From positions 37,456,985 to 37,520,984 of the forward strand of contig CM073734.1 of NCBI GenBank assembly GCA_037113605.1: DNA of 64,000 nucleotides, in the 5' to 3' direction. Position numbers and translations under genes: made by a program. Below the pieces are notes generated by a model. That model saw only the letters and a program-made list of their open reading frames with translations, was not told the origin of the DNA and ran no database searches. This stretch comes from Calophaca sinica (lineage: Eukaryota; Streptophyta; Magnoliopsida; Fabales; Fabaceae). Positions 25,320-39,531 of this stretch are shown here, piece after piece; position 1 is the stretch's first letter; each line of letters starts with the position of its first letter.

Positions 25320-26889
25320 ATGGCGGATAAATTAGAACTCCAATTGCAAAACTTTGCAAGACACATGGAGAAAAGAGCGTAGTAATATGTATCATGGGTA
25401 TCTTGACAAGCTTGAGATGAGAAGTATGAAGAGACATAAGGATTCTGAAAAAGAAAGAAAGCATAAGGAGAGTGAGCGAGAAAGAAAGTGTAGAGAATTT
25501 ATGGAGGGTCACTGTGTATGAGAAGTATTTGATTAGAGAATTTTTGGAGGATCCTGTATGTTAAGTATCATGAAGAAAAGAGGATGAGAAAAGAGGCCGA
25601 GGAAAACAAAAGAGGGCCTTGAAGAAAAATGAGACATCGAGAGAAAGAGAGTGAAAAGAAAATTGAGGCGAGAAATAAAAAGAATAAGAATTATGAGGAA
25701 AAGAGTCAAGAACTAGAGAGAAAAGAGAATGCTCAAGAGAGAAAAGAATGGAAAAACAAAGAGAAAAAAATTGAGATCATTCTCCCAACACAGTGTACAA
25801 ACTCTCTCATAATTTCTAACTCTAACCCTTTGTTTATCTTTGATGATTCTCTTGTGCAAGAACTTGAAGAAGTGTCTCCAAAGGAAGAATGGCAGCAAAC
25901 TATTCAAGTGGAGGAAAAAGAAAATTGAGTGCCCAATTGAAAGTCTCTTGAAACAAGAGAGGAAGGTTAATGAATCAAAGGTGGTGCCTGAGGGTGATTG
26001 GCGAAGGTTCCTCAAAGGATGCTTGCAAAGGAAACTATCGGTTTGAACCCTTGCATTTTTGTCTTCTACTCGTTCATTGATATATCTCTTGTTAAATTGT
26101 TTGAGAAGTCTCTTCCTCCTATGTTTGCTAGGTTTGCAAATTTACATGTTGAAATGCCTAACTTTTTCTATTCCCTTAAGCCTAGCTTGAGTGTTGAAAC
26201 CATGAGGCATGAAGTGTTTAATCCATCCTATTCTTCTAAACTTGATTTGAGAATTATGAGCCAAGACTTGAAAGAATTCTTTGATAAATGTGTTGTTGTG
26301 CTTTCTAATGCTAACTTGGTTCATGACAACAATCTTGAAGAATGTGTTGGATTTCTTAAGAACCGTTTGTTTGCCAAGTTGGACACTTACTCTTTTGTTA
26401 AAAATAAGGTTAGCATTTTAAGGTTTCTTATGGGCACTAATTGTTTGCATGTGGAATTAATTGATGGTTACACTACCACATCTCTCCTCACTCTACCAAA
26501 TTTTCCCAAACCTTTTATGCTTCCATATGATGCTCCTAAAGTGTTTCAAAGGCGTGTTTTGTCTCAAAAGAATCATCCTTAGTTTTTGATAAGAAGAATC
26601 TCCGTAAGGCCCAACTTGCTTTGGAGCCTTTGCAAAGACAAAGTATTTTCTCTCTTGTCACCATGTCCAATCCAAGAAAGGTAAATTTGGTCCTTAATCT
26701 CAATTTCAAGAGGTACAACTTTCTCATTACTTCTAAAATTCCTTTTCTTGAAAATGAACATGTGTGGTTGCTAAAGGCAAAGAGTGGAATTGTGTTTAAG
26801 CCTCACGGGGTACATTTGGTGATTTCTCACAATTTCCATTTCACCAGGGTGGGAAGGTTAACTTCTTCTTTCATGTCCTTGACTTGTAA
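25320..26889 (+). pseudogene. Family A ORF, copy 8 (frame broken)
   Basis: An extra A near 25373 breaks the frame early. CCGGAG is replaced by CCTG near 25553. Private substitutions cluster near 26547-26600 and 26762-26777, with one A missing in the AAAAAG run at 26566. The core is open from about 26040 to 26565. Confidence 0.72.
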
Positions 26890-26956
26890 TTTTTTCTTCA
26901 TATAGGCTGTGTTGGAACTAAAATTTGAGGTCAAATTTCTTCCAAGAAGGAGGGGA

Positions 26957-28248
26957 TGATGAAGACCTGAAGTGCAAGGATGAAGAATCATTACATGGCA
27001 TAAGGAAATCTATAATAAGGCGTGACAAGAAAACAAAGGAGGGCAGTCCACTATTTGGCCCAATCTTATCTAGCTTATTTTTGTTTTAAATAAAGTCGTA
27101 ATAAGCTCATGGGCTGCATGTTGCATTTTGCACTAAAGGCCCAAAGACATTTGTTTGAATTTTTGGATTTTAGTTGTTTGGTTTGAGTGTTTGTTTGCTA
27201 TAATCTTTTTTGGATAAGAGTAGTAAACAAATCAGCGATATTTTGTGTGTGAATAAATAGCCCACCATTAAGGGTTCTTGGTGGTTACAAAAGCTAAGGA
27301 AGAAAGGCATTGAATTGGAAGACATGTGGGACCAAACTCTTCATTGTTGGCTAAGGAATCTTCCTAACAGCTATATTGAGAGCTTAATTGGCTAATATAG
27401 TGTGGAGAAGGTGTTGGACAGCTCCTAAAGACAAATGAATGCACCAGACAAAGAAACAAATGCATTGAGTGCATTGTCTAGCTTTTATTGCTTGTCGATT
27501 ACAAATTGAAGAAGACAATGAAGCTAGCATTTAAAAAGTTGTCTAATGAATAATATAGATGCTGCAATAATGCTCCAATTATTGTACACTTGAAGGCTAG
27601 TTGGTTACACATTGAATTAGGCATTAAACTAGCAATTAGTAAGCTTTTTAGGAATAGAGAAAGCTGATACCTTTACCTTGTAATCTCTATATAATGGCAA
27701 GTTTCTAATGAGAAGGATCAGAATTTTGGATGAAAAAGCTTGTGTTTATCACAATTGAGAGACTTATGTTCTCTTGGGTTCTGGATTGAGCCATTTTTGA
27801 ACTTATCAAGAAGCAAACCTTCTTGTGGCGTTCTTCACTGCTTCTCACTTCCTTAGGGAATTGTGGCGCATCCCTCCCTCATCTTTATCCATTTCTTTTT
27901 ATTTTATTTGATAACAATTCTGTTTTAGAACAGCTTGTGCTATAATTTAGTTCGTCCATTTTCGCTTATTTAACTTCTGAATTTGCGAAAATGTTAAACT
28001 TCTAAAGTTGTTCATGACATCTTGAACTTCAATTTTGAGTCAAGAATCAATTAATTTGAATGCGAATTGGTGAGAAATCGATGTTTGTATCTGACTGAAT
28101 TTACGGGCCTGAAACAACACATTAAATCTATTTGATTACCTTGTTTATTCTTGTCATGGCAATAAAAATGCATTGATAACTGAGTTTGGATTTCAACCAA
28201 AGATCGAATTTAACAAAATGACTACCCACATCAAAGTGGTTGTCATCA
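26957..28248 (+). repeat. Family A LTR 8
   Basis: 1292 bp. Private changes near 27003, 27046 and 27837-27851. Carries 'ttacgggcc' in place of 'ttctgggcc'. Last LTR with 'caaaggaggg' after the LTR start. Next primer site at 28251. Confidence 0.92.
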
Positions 28249-28869
28249 TTTGGCATCAAAGCTATGGTTGAGGTTGAAATTCTACTTGCATTCATTTATT
28301 TATTTCAATTTCTGTTCACTTCTTCTTCTTCTTTCAATTCTGTCCAGTTTGGCATTTCTTTGAATTCGTGAGTTTGTCTAACTTATTTCTTCTTTTCTTG
28401 TCCAGAAAATACAACAAAAGGTTTCATTTTTGAAGGCTGCACAAGAAAGGAATTAAAAAAAAAGGAATCAATTACTGTCTAGTTTTGCAAAAAAAAAAAA
28501 AAGATAGCCAATTTTTTTCCCCTTATAAAAAAATTCAAAAAAAAGGAGAAAGTGCAGACCCTTTCTTATTTTCTTGGACAAGTCCATTATGTGCTTCTCT
28601 TATCTTCATAGACAAACTCATATTTCTTCAATTCTGTTCTTATTTGCTTTTACCTTGCGAGATTGATTGTTTTCTTGTGTTGTTTATTTTTACTCTCTAA
28701 AGAACTCAAAGAGAGCATATTAGTGGTAAAAGGCAAGAGGGTAACACTAGAGAAAAAGCCAACAATTGAAGCGAAACGAGTGTACACATAATTGAGTGAT
28801 ACACGTGAGAAGAAGCGGTGAGGGCCTTTTCATTACTTGTTAGTTTTGTAAAATTGTTTTGGATTAAGC

Positions 28870-30441
28870 ATGGCAGATAAATTAGAACTCCAATTGCAAA
28901 ACTTTGCAAGACACATGGAGAAACTCTTCCAAGAACGTAGTAATATGTATCATGGGTATCTTGACAAGCTTGAGATGAGAAGTATGAAGAGACATAAGGA
29001 TTCTGAAAAAGAAAGAAAGCATAAGGAGAGTGAGCGAGAAAGAAAGTGTAGAGAATTTATGGAGGGTCCTGTGTATGAGAAGTATTTGATTAGAGAATTT
29101 TGGAGGATCGGAGTATGTTAAGTATCATGAAGAAAAGAGGATGAGAAAAGAGGCCAGAAAACAAAGAGGGCCTTGAAGAAAAATGAGACATCGAGAGAAG
29201 AGAGTGAAAAAGAAAATTGAGGGCGAAATAAAAAGAATAAGAATTATGAGGAAAAGAGTCAAGAACTAGAGAGAAAAGAGAATGCTCAAGAGAGAAAGAA
29301 TGGAAAAACAAAGAGAAAAAATTGAGATCATTCTCCCAACCACGATGTACAAACTCTCTCATAATTTCTAACTCTAACCCTTTGTTTATCTTTGATGATT
29401 CTCTTGTGCAAGAACTTGAAGAAGTGTCTCCAAAGGAAGAATGGCAGCAAACTATTCAAGTGGAGGAAAAAGAAAATTGAGTGCCCAATTGAAAGTCTCT
29501 TGAAACAAGAGGAAGGTTAATGAATCAAAGGTGGTGCCTGAGGGTGATTGGCCGAAGGTTCCTCAAAAGGATGCTTGCAAGGAAACTATCGGTTTGAACC
29601 CTTGCATTTTTTTGTCTTCTACTACGTTCATTGATATATCTCTTGTTAAATTGTTTGAGAAGTCTCTTCCTCCTATGTTTGCTAGGTTTGCAAATTTACA
29701 TGTTGAAATGCCTAACTTTTTCTATTCCCTTAAGCCTAGCTTGAGTGTTGAAACCATGAGGCATGAAGTGTTTAATCCATCCTATTCTTCTAAACTTGAT
29801 TTGAGAATTATGAGCCAAGACTTGAAAGAATTCTTTGATAAATGTGTTGTTGTGCTTTCTAATGCTAACTTGGTTCATGACAACAATCTTGAAGAATGTG
29901 TTGGATTTCTTAAGAAACGTTTGTTTGCCAAGTTGGACACTTACTCTTTTGTTAAAAATAAGGTTAGCATTTTAAGGTTTCTTATGGGCACTAATTGTTT
30001 GCATGTGGAATTAATTGATGGTTACACTACCACATCTCTCCTCACTCTACCAAATTTTCCCAAACCTTTTATGCTTCCATATGATGCTCCTAAAGTGTTT
30101 GAAAGGGTTGTTTTGTCTCAAAAAGAATCATCCTTAGTTTTTGATAAGAAGAATATCCGTAAGGCCCAACTTGCTTTGGAGCCTTTGCAAAGACAAAGTA
30201 TTTTCTCTCTTGTCACCATGTCCAATCCAAGAAAGGTAAATTTGGTCCTTAATCTCAATTTCAAGAGGTACAACTTTCTCATTACTTCTAAAATTCCTTT
30301 TCTTGAAAATGAACATGTTGGGTTGCTAAATGCAAAGAGTGGAATTGTGTTTAGCCTCTGAGGGTACATTTGGTGATTTCTCACAATTTCCATTTGACCG
30401 GTGGGAAGGTTAACTTCTTCTTTCATGTCCTTGACTTGTAA
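28870..30441 (+). pseudogene. Family A ORF, copy 9 (frame broken; core open)
   Basis: It has the three-residue L-F-Q block that marks copies 9-12 and copy 1. The charged region is open to about 29100, where TTTTTGG is shortened and CCGGAG reads CGGAG. From 29531 to 30361 the core is open (about 270 codons) and matches copy 2 closely. CCTCTGAGG then adds a stop. Confidence 0.74.
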
Positions 30442-30507
30442 TTTTTTCTTCATATAGGCTGTGTTGGAACTAAAATTTGAGGTCAAATTTCTTCCAAGAA
30501 GGAGGGA

Positions 30508-31800
30508 TGATGAAGACCTGAAGTGCAAGGATGAAGAATCATTACATGGCATAAGTGAATCTATAATAAGAGGCGTGACAAGAAAACAAAGTAGGGCTGT
30601 ACACTATTTGGCCCAAACTTATCTAGCTTATTTTTGTTTTAAATAAAGTCGTAATAAGCTCATGGGCTGCATGTTGCATTTTGCACTAAAGGCCCAAAGA
30701 CATTTGTTTGAATTTTTGGATTTTAGTTGTTTGGTTTGAGTGTTTGTTTGCTATAATCTTTTTTGGATAAGAGTAGTAAACAAATCAGCAGTATTTTTGT
30801 GTGTGAATAAATAGCACAACATTAAGGGTTCTTGGTGGTTACAAAAGCTAAGGAAGAAAGGCATTGAATTGGAAGACATGTGGGACCAAACTCTTCATTG
30901 TTGGCTAAGGAATCTTCCTAACAGCTATATTGAGAGCTTAATTGGCTAATATAGTGTGGAGAAGGTGTTGGACAGCTCCCTAAAGACAAATGAATGCACC
31001 AGACAAAGAAACAAATGCATTGAGTGCATTGTCTAGCTTTTATTGCTTGTCGATTACAAATTGAAGAAGACAATGAAGCTAGCATTTAAAAATTTGTTTA
31101 ATGAAAAATATAGCTGCTGCAATAATGCTCCAATTATTGTACACTTGAAGGCTAGTTGGTTACACATTGAATTAGGCATTAAACTAGCAATTAGTAAGCT
31201 TTTTAGGAATAGAAAGCTGATACCTTTACCTTGTAATCTCTATATAATGGCAAGTTTCTAATGAGAAGGATCAGAATTTTGGATGAAAAAGCTTGTGTTT
31301 ATCACAATTGAGAGACTTATGTTCTCTTGGGTTCTGGATTGAGCCATTTTGAACTTATCAAGAAGCAAACCTTCTTGTGGCGTTCTTGACTCTGCTTATC
31401 AATTCCTTAGGGAATTGTGGCGCATCCATCCCTCATCTTTATCCATTTCTTTTTATTTTATTTGATAACAATTCTGTTTTAGAACAGCTTGTGCTATAAT
31501 TTAGTTCGTCCATTTTCGCTTATTTAACTTCTGAATTTGCGAAAATGTTAAACTAAAGTTGTTCATGACATCTTGAACTTCAATTTTGAGTCAAGAATCA
31601 ATTAATTTGAATGCGAATTGAGTGAGAAATCGATGTTTGTATCTGACTGAATTTACGGGCCTGAAACAACACATTAAATCTATTTGATTACTTTGTTTAT
31701 TCTTGTCATGGCAATAAAAATGCATTGATAACTGAGTTTGGATTTCAACCAAAGATCGAATTTAACAAAATGACTACCCACATCAAAGTGGTTGTCATCA
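30508..31800 (+). repeat. Family A LTR 9
   Basis: 1293 bp. First LTR with 'caaagtaggg', which marks LTRs 9-12. Private changes near 31092-31106 (atttgtttaatgaaaaat). Next primer site at 31803. Confidence 0.92.
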
Positions 31801-32419
31801 TTTGGCATCAAAGCTATGGTTGAGGTTGAAATTCTACTTGCATTCATTTATTTATTTCAATTTCTGTTCACTTCTTCTTCTTCTTTCAATTCTGTCCAGT
31901 TTGGCATTTCTTTGAATTCGTGAGTTTGTCTAACTTATTTCTTCTTTTCTTGTCCAGAAAATACAACAAAAGGTTTCATTTTTGAAGGCTGCACAAGAAA
32001 GGAATTAAAAAAAAAAGGAATCAATTACTGTCTAGTTTTGCAAAAAAAAAAGATAGCCAATTTTTTCCCCTTATAAAAAAAATTCAAAAAAAAGGAGAAA
32101 GTGCAGACCCTTTCTTATTTTCTTGGACAAGTCCATTATGTGCTTCTCTTATCTTCATAGACAAACTCATATTTCTTCAATTCTGTTCTTATTTGCTTTT
32201 CTGCTTGCGGGATTGATTGTTTTCTTGTGTTGTTTATTTTTTACTCTCTAAAGAACTCAAAGAGAGCATATTAGTGGTAAAAGGCAAGAGGGTAACACTA
32301 GAGAAAAAGCCAACAATTGAGCAAAACACGAGTGTACACATAATTGAGTGATACAGTGAGAAGAGCGGTGAGGGCCTTTTCATTACTTGTTAGTTTTGTA
32401 AAATTGTTTTGGATTAAGC

Positions 32420-33996
32420 ATGGCGGATAAATTAGAACTCCAATTGCAAAACTTTGCAAGACACATGGAGAAACTCTTCCAAGAGCGTAGTAATATGTAT
32501 CATGGGTATCTTGACAAGCTTGAGATGAGAAGTATGAAGAGACATAAGGATTACGAAAAAGAAAGAAAGCATAAGGAGAGTGAGCGAGAAAGAAAGTGTA
32601 GAGAATTTATGGAGGGTCCTGTGTATGAGAAGTATTTGATTAGAGAATTTTTGGAGGATCCGGAGTATGTTAAGTATCATGAAGAAAAGAGGATGAGAAA
32701 AGAGGCCAGAAAACAAAAAGAGGGCCTTGAAGAAAAATGAGACATCGAGAGAAAGAGAGTGAAAAGAAAATTGAGGCAGAAATAAAAAGAATAAGAATTA
32801 TGAGGAAAAGAGTCAAGAACTAGAGAGAAAAGAGAATGCTCAAGAGAGAAAAGAATGGAAAAACAAAGAGAAAAAAATTGAGATCATTCTCCCAACACGA
32901 TTGTACAAACTCTCTCATAATTTCTAACTCTAACCCTTTGTTTATCTTTGATGATTCTCTTGTGCAAGAACTTGAAGAAGTGTCTCCAAAGGAAGAATGG
33001 CAGCAAACTATTCAAGTGGAGGAAAAAGAAAATTGAGTGCCCAATTGAAAGTCTCTTGAAACAAGAGAGGAAGGTTAATGAATCAAAGGTGGTGCCTGAG
33101 GGTGATTGGTAGAAGGTTCCTCAAAGGATGCTTGCAAGGAAACTATCGGTTTGAACCCTTGCATTTTTGTCTTCTACTCGTTCATTGATATATCTCTTGT
33201 TAAATTGTTTAAGAAGTCTCTTCCTCCTATGTTTGCTAGGTTTGCAAATTTACATGTTGAAATGCCTAACTTTTTCTATTCCCTTAAGCCTAGCTTGAGT
33301 GTTGAAACCATGAGGCATGAAGTGTTTAATCCATCCTATTCTTCTAAACTTGATTTGAGAATTATGAGCCAAGACTTGAAAGAATTCTTTGATAAATGTG
33401 TTGTTGTGCTTTCTAATGCTAACTTGGTTCATGACAACAATCTTGAAGAATGTGTTGGATTTCTTAAGAAAGCGTTTGTTTGCCAAGTTGGACACTTACT
33501 CTTTTGTTAAAAATAAGGTTAGCATTTTAAGGTTTCTTATGGGCACTAATTGTTTGCATGTGGAATTAATTGATGGTTACACTACCACATCTCTCCTCAC
33601 TCTACCAAATTTTCCCAAACCTTTTATGCTTCCATATGATGCTCCTAAAGTGTTTGAAAGGGTTGGTTTGTCTCAAAAGAATCATCCTTAGTTTTTGATA
33701 AGAAGAATATCCGTAAGGCCCAACTTGCTTTGGAGCCTTTGCAAAGACAAAGTATTTTCTCTCTTGTCACCATGTCCAATCCAAGAAAGGTAAATTTGGT
33801 CCTTAATCTCAATTTCAAGAGGTACAACTTTCTCATTACTTCTAAAATTCCTTTTCTTGAAAATGAACATGTTGGGTTGCTAAATGCAAAGAGTGGAATT
33901 GTGTTTAAGCCTCACGGGTACATTTGGTGATTTCTCACAATTTCCATTTGACCGGGTGGGAAGGTTAACTTCTTCTTTCATGTCCTTGACTTGTAA
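32420..33996 (+). pseudogene. Family A ORF, copy 10 (frame broken)
   Basis: The first 100 codons are intact, including the L-F-Q block. One extra A near 32718 shifts the frame. GGCCGAAGG reads GGTAGAAGG near 33109, an extra G appears in GAAAGCG near 33471, and one A is missing near 33677. Like copies 11 and 12 it has lysine in place of glutamate in the core (LFKKSL, near 33209). Confidence 0.73.
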
Positions 33997-34062
33997 TTTT
34001 TCTTCATATAGGCTGTGTTGGAACTAAAATTTGAGGTCAAATTTCTTCCAAGAAGGAGGGGA

Positions 34063-35355
34063 TGATGAAGACCTGAAGTGCAAGGATGAAGAATCATTAC
34101 ATGGCATAAGTGAATCTATAATAAGGCGTGACAAGAAAACAAAGTAGGGCTGTACACTATTTGGCCCAAACTTATCTAGCTTATTTTTGTTTTAAATAAA
34201 GTCGTAATAAGCTCATGGGCTGCATGTTGCATTTTGCACTAAAGGCCCAAAGACATTTGTTTGAATTTTTGGATTTTAGTTGTTTGGTTTGAGTGTTTGT
34301 TTGCTATAATCTTTTTGGATAAGAGTAGTAAACAAATCAGCAGTATTTTTGTGTGTGAATAAATAGCACAACATTAAGGGTTCTTGGTGGTTACAAAAGC
34401 TAAGGAAGAAAGGCATTGAATTGGAAGACATGTGGGACCAAACTCTTCATTGTTGGCTAAGGAATCTTCCTAACAGCTATATTGAGAGCTTAATTGGCTA
34501 ATATAGTGTGGAGAAGGTGTTGGACAGCTCCCTAAAGACAAATGAATGCACCAGACAAAGAAACAAATGCATTGAGTGCATTGTCTAGCTTTTATTGCTT
34601 GTCAGTTACAAATTGAAGAAGACAATGAAGCTAGCATTTAAAAAGTTGTCTAATGAATAATATAGCTGCTGCAATAATGCTCCAATTATTGTACACTTGA
34701 AGGCTAGTTGGTTACACATTGAATTAGGCATTAAACTAGCAATTAGTAAGCTTTTTAGGAATAGAAAGCTGATACCTTTACCTTGTAATCTCTATATAAT
34801 GGCAAGTTTCTAATGAGAAGGATCAGAATTTTGGATGAAAAAGCTTGTGTTTATCACAATTGAGAGACTTATGTTCTCTTGGGTTCTGGATTGAGCCATT
34901 TTTGAACTTATCAAGAAGCAAACCTTCTTGTGGCGTTCTTCACTCTGCTTATCAATTCCTTAGGGAATTGTGGCGCATCCATCCCTCATCTTTATCCATT
35001 TCTTTTTATTTTATTTGATAACAATTCTGTTTTAGAACAGCTTGTGCTATAATTTAGTTCGTCCATTTTCGCTTATTTAACTTCTGAATTTGCGAAAATG
35101 TTAAACTACAAAGTTGTTCATGACATCTTGAACTTCAATTTTGAGTCAAGAATCAATTAATTTGAATGCGAATTGAGTGAGAAATCGATGTTTGTATCTG
35201 ACTGAATTTCTGGGCCTGAAACAACACATTAAATCTATTTGATTACCTTGTTTATTCTTGTCATGGCAATAAAAATGCATTGATAACTGAGTTTGGATTT
35301 CAACCAAAGATCGAATTTAACAAAATGACTACCCACATCAAAGTGGTTGTCATCA
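34063..35355 (+). repeat. Family A LTR 10
   Basis: 1293 bp, in the right-hand subgroup (caaagtaggg). Next primer site at 35358. Confidence 0.92.
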
Positions 35356-35972
35356 TTTGGCATCAAAGCTATGGTTGAGGTTGAAATTCTACTTGCATTC
35401 ATTTATTTATTTCAATTTCTGTTCACTTCTTCTTCTTCTTTCAATTCTGTCCAGTTTGGCATTTCTTTGAATTCGTGAGTTTGTCTAACTTATTTCTTCT
35501 TTTCTTGTCCAGAAAATACAACAAAAGGTTTCATTTTTGAAGGCTGCACAAGAAAGGAATTAAAAAAAGGAATCAATTCTTGTCTAGTTTTGCAAAAAAA
35601 AAAAGATAGCCAATTTTTTCCCCTTATAAAAAAAATTCAAAAAAAAGGAGAAAGTGCAGACCCTTTCTTATTTTCTTGGACAAGTCCATTATGTGCTTCT
35701 CTTATCTTCATAGACAAACTCATATTTCTTCAATTCTGTTCTTATTTGCTTTTCTGCTTGCGGGATTGATTGTTTTCTTGTGTTGTTTATTTTTTACTCT
35801 CTAAAGAACTCAAAGAGAGCATATTAGTGGTAAAAGGCAAGAGGGTAACACTAGAGAAAAAGCCAACAATTGAGCAAAACACGAGTGTACACATAATTGA
35901 GTGATACAGTGAGAAGAGCGGTGAGGGCCTTTTCATTACTTGTTAGTTTTGTAAAATTGTTTTGGATTAAGC

Positions 35973-37550
35973 ATGGCAGATAAATTAGAACTCCAATTGC
36001 AAAACTTTGCAAGACACATGGAGAAACTCTTCCAAGAACGTAGTAATATGTATCATGGGTATCTTGACAAGCTTGAGATGAGAAGTATGAAGAGACATAA
36101 GGATTCTGAAAAAGAAAGAAAGCATAAGGAGAGTGAACGAGAAAGAAAGTGTAGAGAATTTATGGAGGGTCCTGTGTATGAGAAGTATTTGATTAGAGAA
36201 TTTTTGGAGGATCCGGAGTATGTTAAGTATCATGAAGAAAAGAGGATGAGAAAAGAGGCCAGAAAACAAAAGAGGGCCTTGAAGAAAAATGAGACATCGA
36301 GAGAAAGAGAGTGAAAAGAAAATTGAGGGCAGAAATAAAAAGAATAAGAATTATGAGGAAAAGAGTCAAGAACTAGAGAGAAAAGAGAATGCTCAAGAGA
36401 GAAAAGAATGGAAAAACAAAGAAAAAAATTGAGATCATTCTCCCAACACACAGTGTACAAACTCTCTCATAATTTCTAACTCTAACCCTTTGTTTATCTT
36501 TGATGATTCTCTTGTGCAAGAACTTGAAGAAGGGTCTCCAAAGGAAGAATGGCAGCAAACTATTCAAGTGGAGGAAGAACAGAAAACTGAGTGCCCAATT
36601 GAAAGTGTCTTGAAACAAGAGAGGAACGTTAATGAATCAAAGGTGGTGCCTGAGGGTGATTGGCGAAGGTTCCTCAAAGGATGCTTGCAAGGAAACTATC
36701 GGTTTGAACCCTTGCATTTTTGTCTTCTACTACGTTCATTGATATATCTCTTGTTAAATTGTTTAAGAAGTCTCTTCCTCCTATGTTTGCTAGGTTTGCA
36801 AATTTACATGTTGAAATGCCTAACTTTTTCTATTCCCTTAAGCCTAGCTTGAGTGTTGAAACCATGAGGCATGAAGTGTTTAATCCATCCTATTCTTCTA
36901 AACTTGATTTGAGAATTATGAGCCAAGACTTGAAAGAATTCTTTGATAAATGTGTTGTTGTGCTTTCTAATGCTAACTTGGTTCATGACAACAATCTTGA
37001 AGAATGTGTTGGATTTCTTAAGAAACGTTTGTTTGCCAAGTTGGACACTTACTCTTTTGTTAAAAATAAGGTTAGCATTTTAAGGTTTCTTATGGGCACT
37101 AATTGTTTGCATGTGGAATTAATTGATGGTTACACTACCACATCTCTCCTCACTCTACCAAATTTTCCCAAACCTTTTATGCTTCCATATGATGCTCCTA
37201 AAGTGTTTGAAAGGGTTGTTTTGTCTCAAAAAGAATCATCCTTAGTTTTTGATAAGAAGAATATCCGTAAGGCCCAACTTGCTTTGGAGCCTTTGCAAAG
37301 ACAAAGTATTTTCTCTCTTGTCACCATGTCCAATCCAAGAAAGGTAAATTTGGTCCTTAATCTCAATTTCAAGAGGTACAACTTTCTCATTACTTCTAAA
37401 ATTCCTTTTCTTGAAAATGAACATGTTGGGTTGCTAAATGCAAAGAGTGGAATTGTGTTTAAGCCTACAGGGTACATTTGGTGATTTCTCACAATTTCCA
37501 TTTGACCGGGTGGGAAGGTTAACTTCTTCTCTCATGTCCTTGACTTGTAA
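35973..37550 (+). pseudogene. Family A ORF, copy 11 (frame broken)
   Basis: The first 107 codons are intact. ACATCAGAG reads ACATCGAGAG near 36298 and shifts the frame. A private set of substitutions sits at 36530-36630 (GAAGGGTCTCC, GAGGAAGAACAG, GTGTCTTG, GGAACG). The core is open from 36720 to 37484, ending at a changed site (CCTACAGGG). Confidence 0.73.
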
Positions 37551-37616
37551 TTTTTTCTTCATATAGGCTGTGTTGGAACTAAAATTTGAGGTCAAATTTC
37601 TTCCAAGAAGGAGGGA

Positions 37617-38912
37617 TGATGAAGACCTGAAGTGCAAGGATGAAGAATCATTACATGGCATAAGTGAATCTATAATAAGGCGTGACAAGAAAACAAAGTA
37701 GGGCTGTACACTATTTGGCCCAAACTTATCTAGCTTATTTTTGTTTTAAATAAAGTCGTAATAAGCTCATGGGCTGCATGTTGCATTTTGCACTAAAGGC
37801 CCAAAGACATTTGTTTGAATTTTTGGATTTTAGTTGTTTGGTTTGAGTGTTTGTTTGCTATAATCTTTTTTGGATAAGAGTAGTAAACAAATCAGCGATA
37901 TTTTGTGTGTGAATAAATAGCACAACATTAAGGGTTCTTGGTGGTTACAAAAGCTAAGGAAGAAAGGCATTGAATTGGAAGACATGTGGGACCAAACTCT
38001 TCATTGTTGGCTAAGGAATCTTCCTAACAGCTATATTGAGAGCTTAATTGGCTAATATAGTGTGGAGAAGGTGTTGGACAGCTCGCTAAAGACAAATGAA
38101 TGCCCCAGACAAAGAAACAAATGCATTGAGTGCATTGTCTAGCTTTTATTGCTTGTCAGTTACAAATTGAAGAAGACAATGAAGCTAGCATTTAAAAAGT
38201 TGTCTAATGAATAATATAGCTGCTGCAATAATGCTCCAATTATTGTACACTTGAAGGCTAGTTGGTTACACATTGAATTAGGCATTAAACTAGCAATTAG
38301 TAAGCTTTTTAGGAATAGAGAAAGCTGATACCTTTACCTTGTAATCTCTATATAATGGCAAGTTTCTAATGAGAAGGATCAGAATTTTGGATGAAAAAGC
38401 TTGTGTTTATCACAATTGAGAGACTTATGTTCTCTTGGGTTCTGGATTGAGCCATTTTTGAACTTATCAAGAAGCAAACCTTCTTGTGGCGTTCTTCCTA
38501 CTACTTATCTATTCCTTAGGGAATTGTGGCGCATCCATCCCTCATCTTTATCCATTTCTTTTTATTTTATTTGATAACAATTCTGTTTTAGAACAGCTTG
38601 TGCTATAATTTAGTTCGTCCATTTTCGCTTATTTAACTTCTGAATTTGCGAAAATGTTAAACTACAAAGTTGTTCATGACATCTTGAACTTCAATTTTGA
38701 GTCAAGAATCAATTAATTTGAATGCGAATTGAGTGAGAAATCGATGTTTGTATCTGACTGAATTTCTGGGCCTGAAACAACACATTAAATCTATTTGATT
38801 CTGCTTGTTTATTCTTGTCATGGCAATAAAAATGCATTGATAACTGAGTTTGGATTTCAACCAAAGATCGAATTTAACAAAATGACTACCCACATCAAAG
38901 TGGTTGTCATCA
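37617..38912 (+). repeat. Family A LTR 11
   Basis: 1296 bp, right-hand subgroup. Private changes near 38084-38104 and 38497-38512. Next primer site at 38915. Confidence 0.92.
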
Positions 38913-39531
38913 TTTGGCATCAAAGCTATGGTTGAGGTTGAAATTCTACTTGCATTCATTTATTTATTTCAATTTACATTCACTTCTTCTCCTTCTTTCA
39001 ATTTTGTCCAGTTTGGCACTTCTTTGACTTCGTGAGTTTGTCTAACTTATTTCTTCTTTTCTTGTCCAGAAAATACAACAAAAGGTTTCATTTTTGAAGG
39101 CTGCACAAGAAAGGAATTAAAAAAAAAAGGAATCAATTACTGTCTAGTTTTGCAAAAAAAAAAGATAGCCAATTTTTTCCCCTTATAAAAAAAATTCAAA
39201 AAAAAAGAGAAACTGCAAACCCGTTCCTAATTTCTTGGAAAACTCCAATTTTTGCTTCTCTTATCTTCATAGACAAACTCATATTTCTTCAATTACATTT
39301 CTTATTTGCTTTTACCTTGCGGGATTGATTGTTTTCTTGTGTTGTTTATTTTTTACTCTCTAAAGAACTCAAAGAGAGCATATTAGTGGTAAAAGGCAAG
39401 AGGGTAACACTAGAGAAAAAGCCAACAATTGAGCGAAACACGAGTGTACACATAATTGAGTGATACAGTGAGAAGAGCGGTGAGGGCCTTTTCATTACTT
39501 GTTAGTTTTGTAAAATTGTTTTGGATTAAGC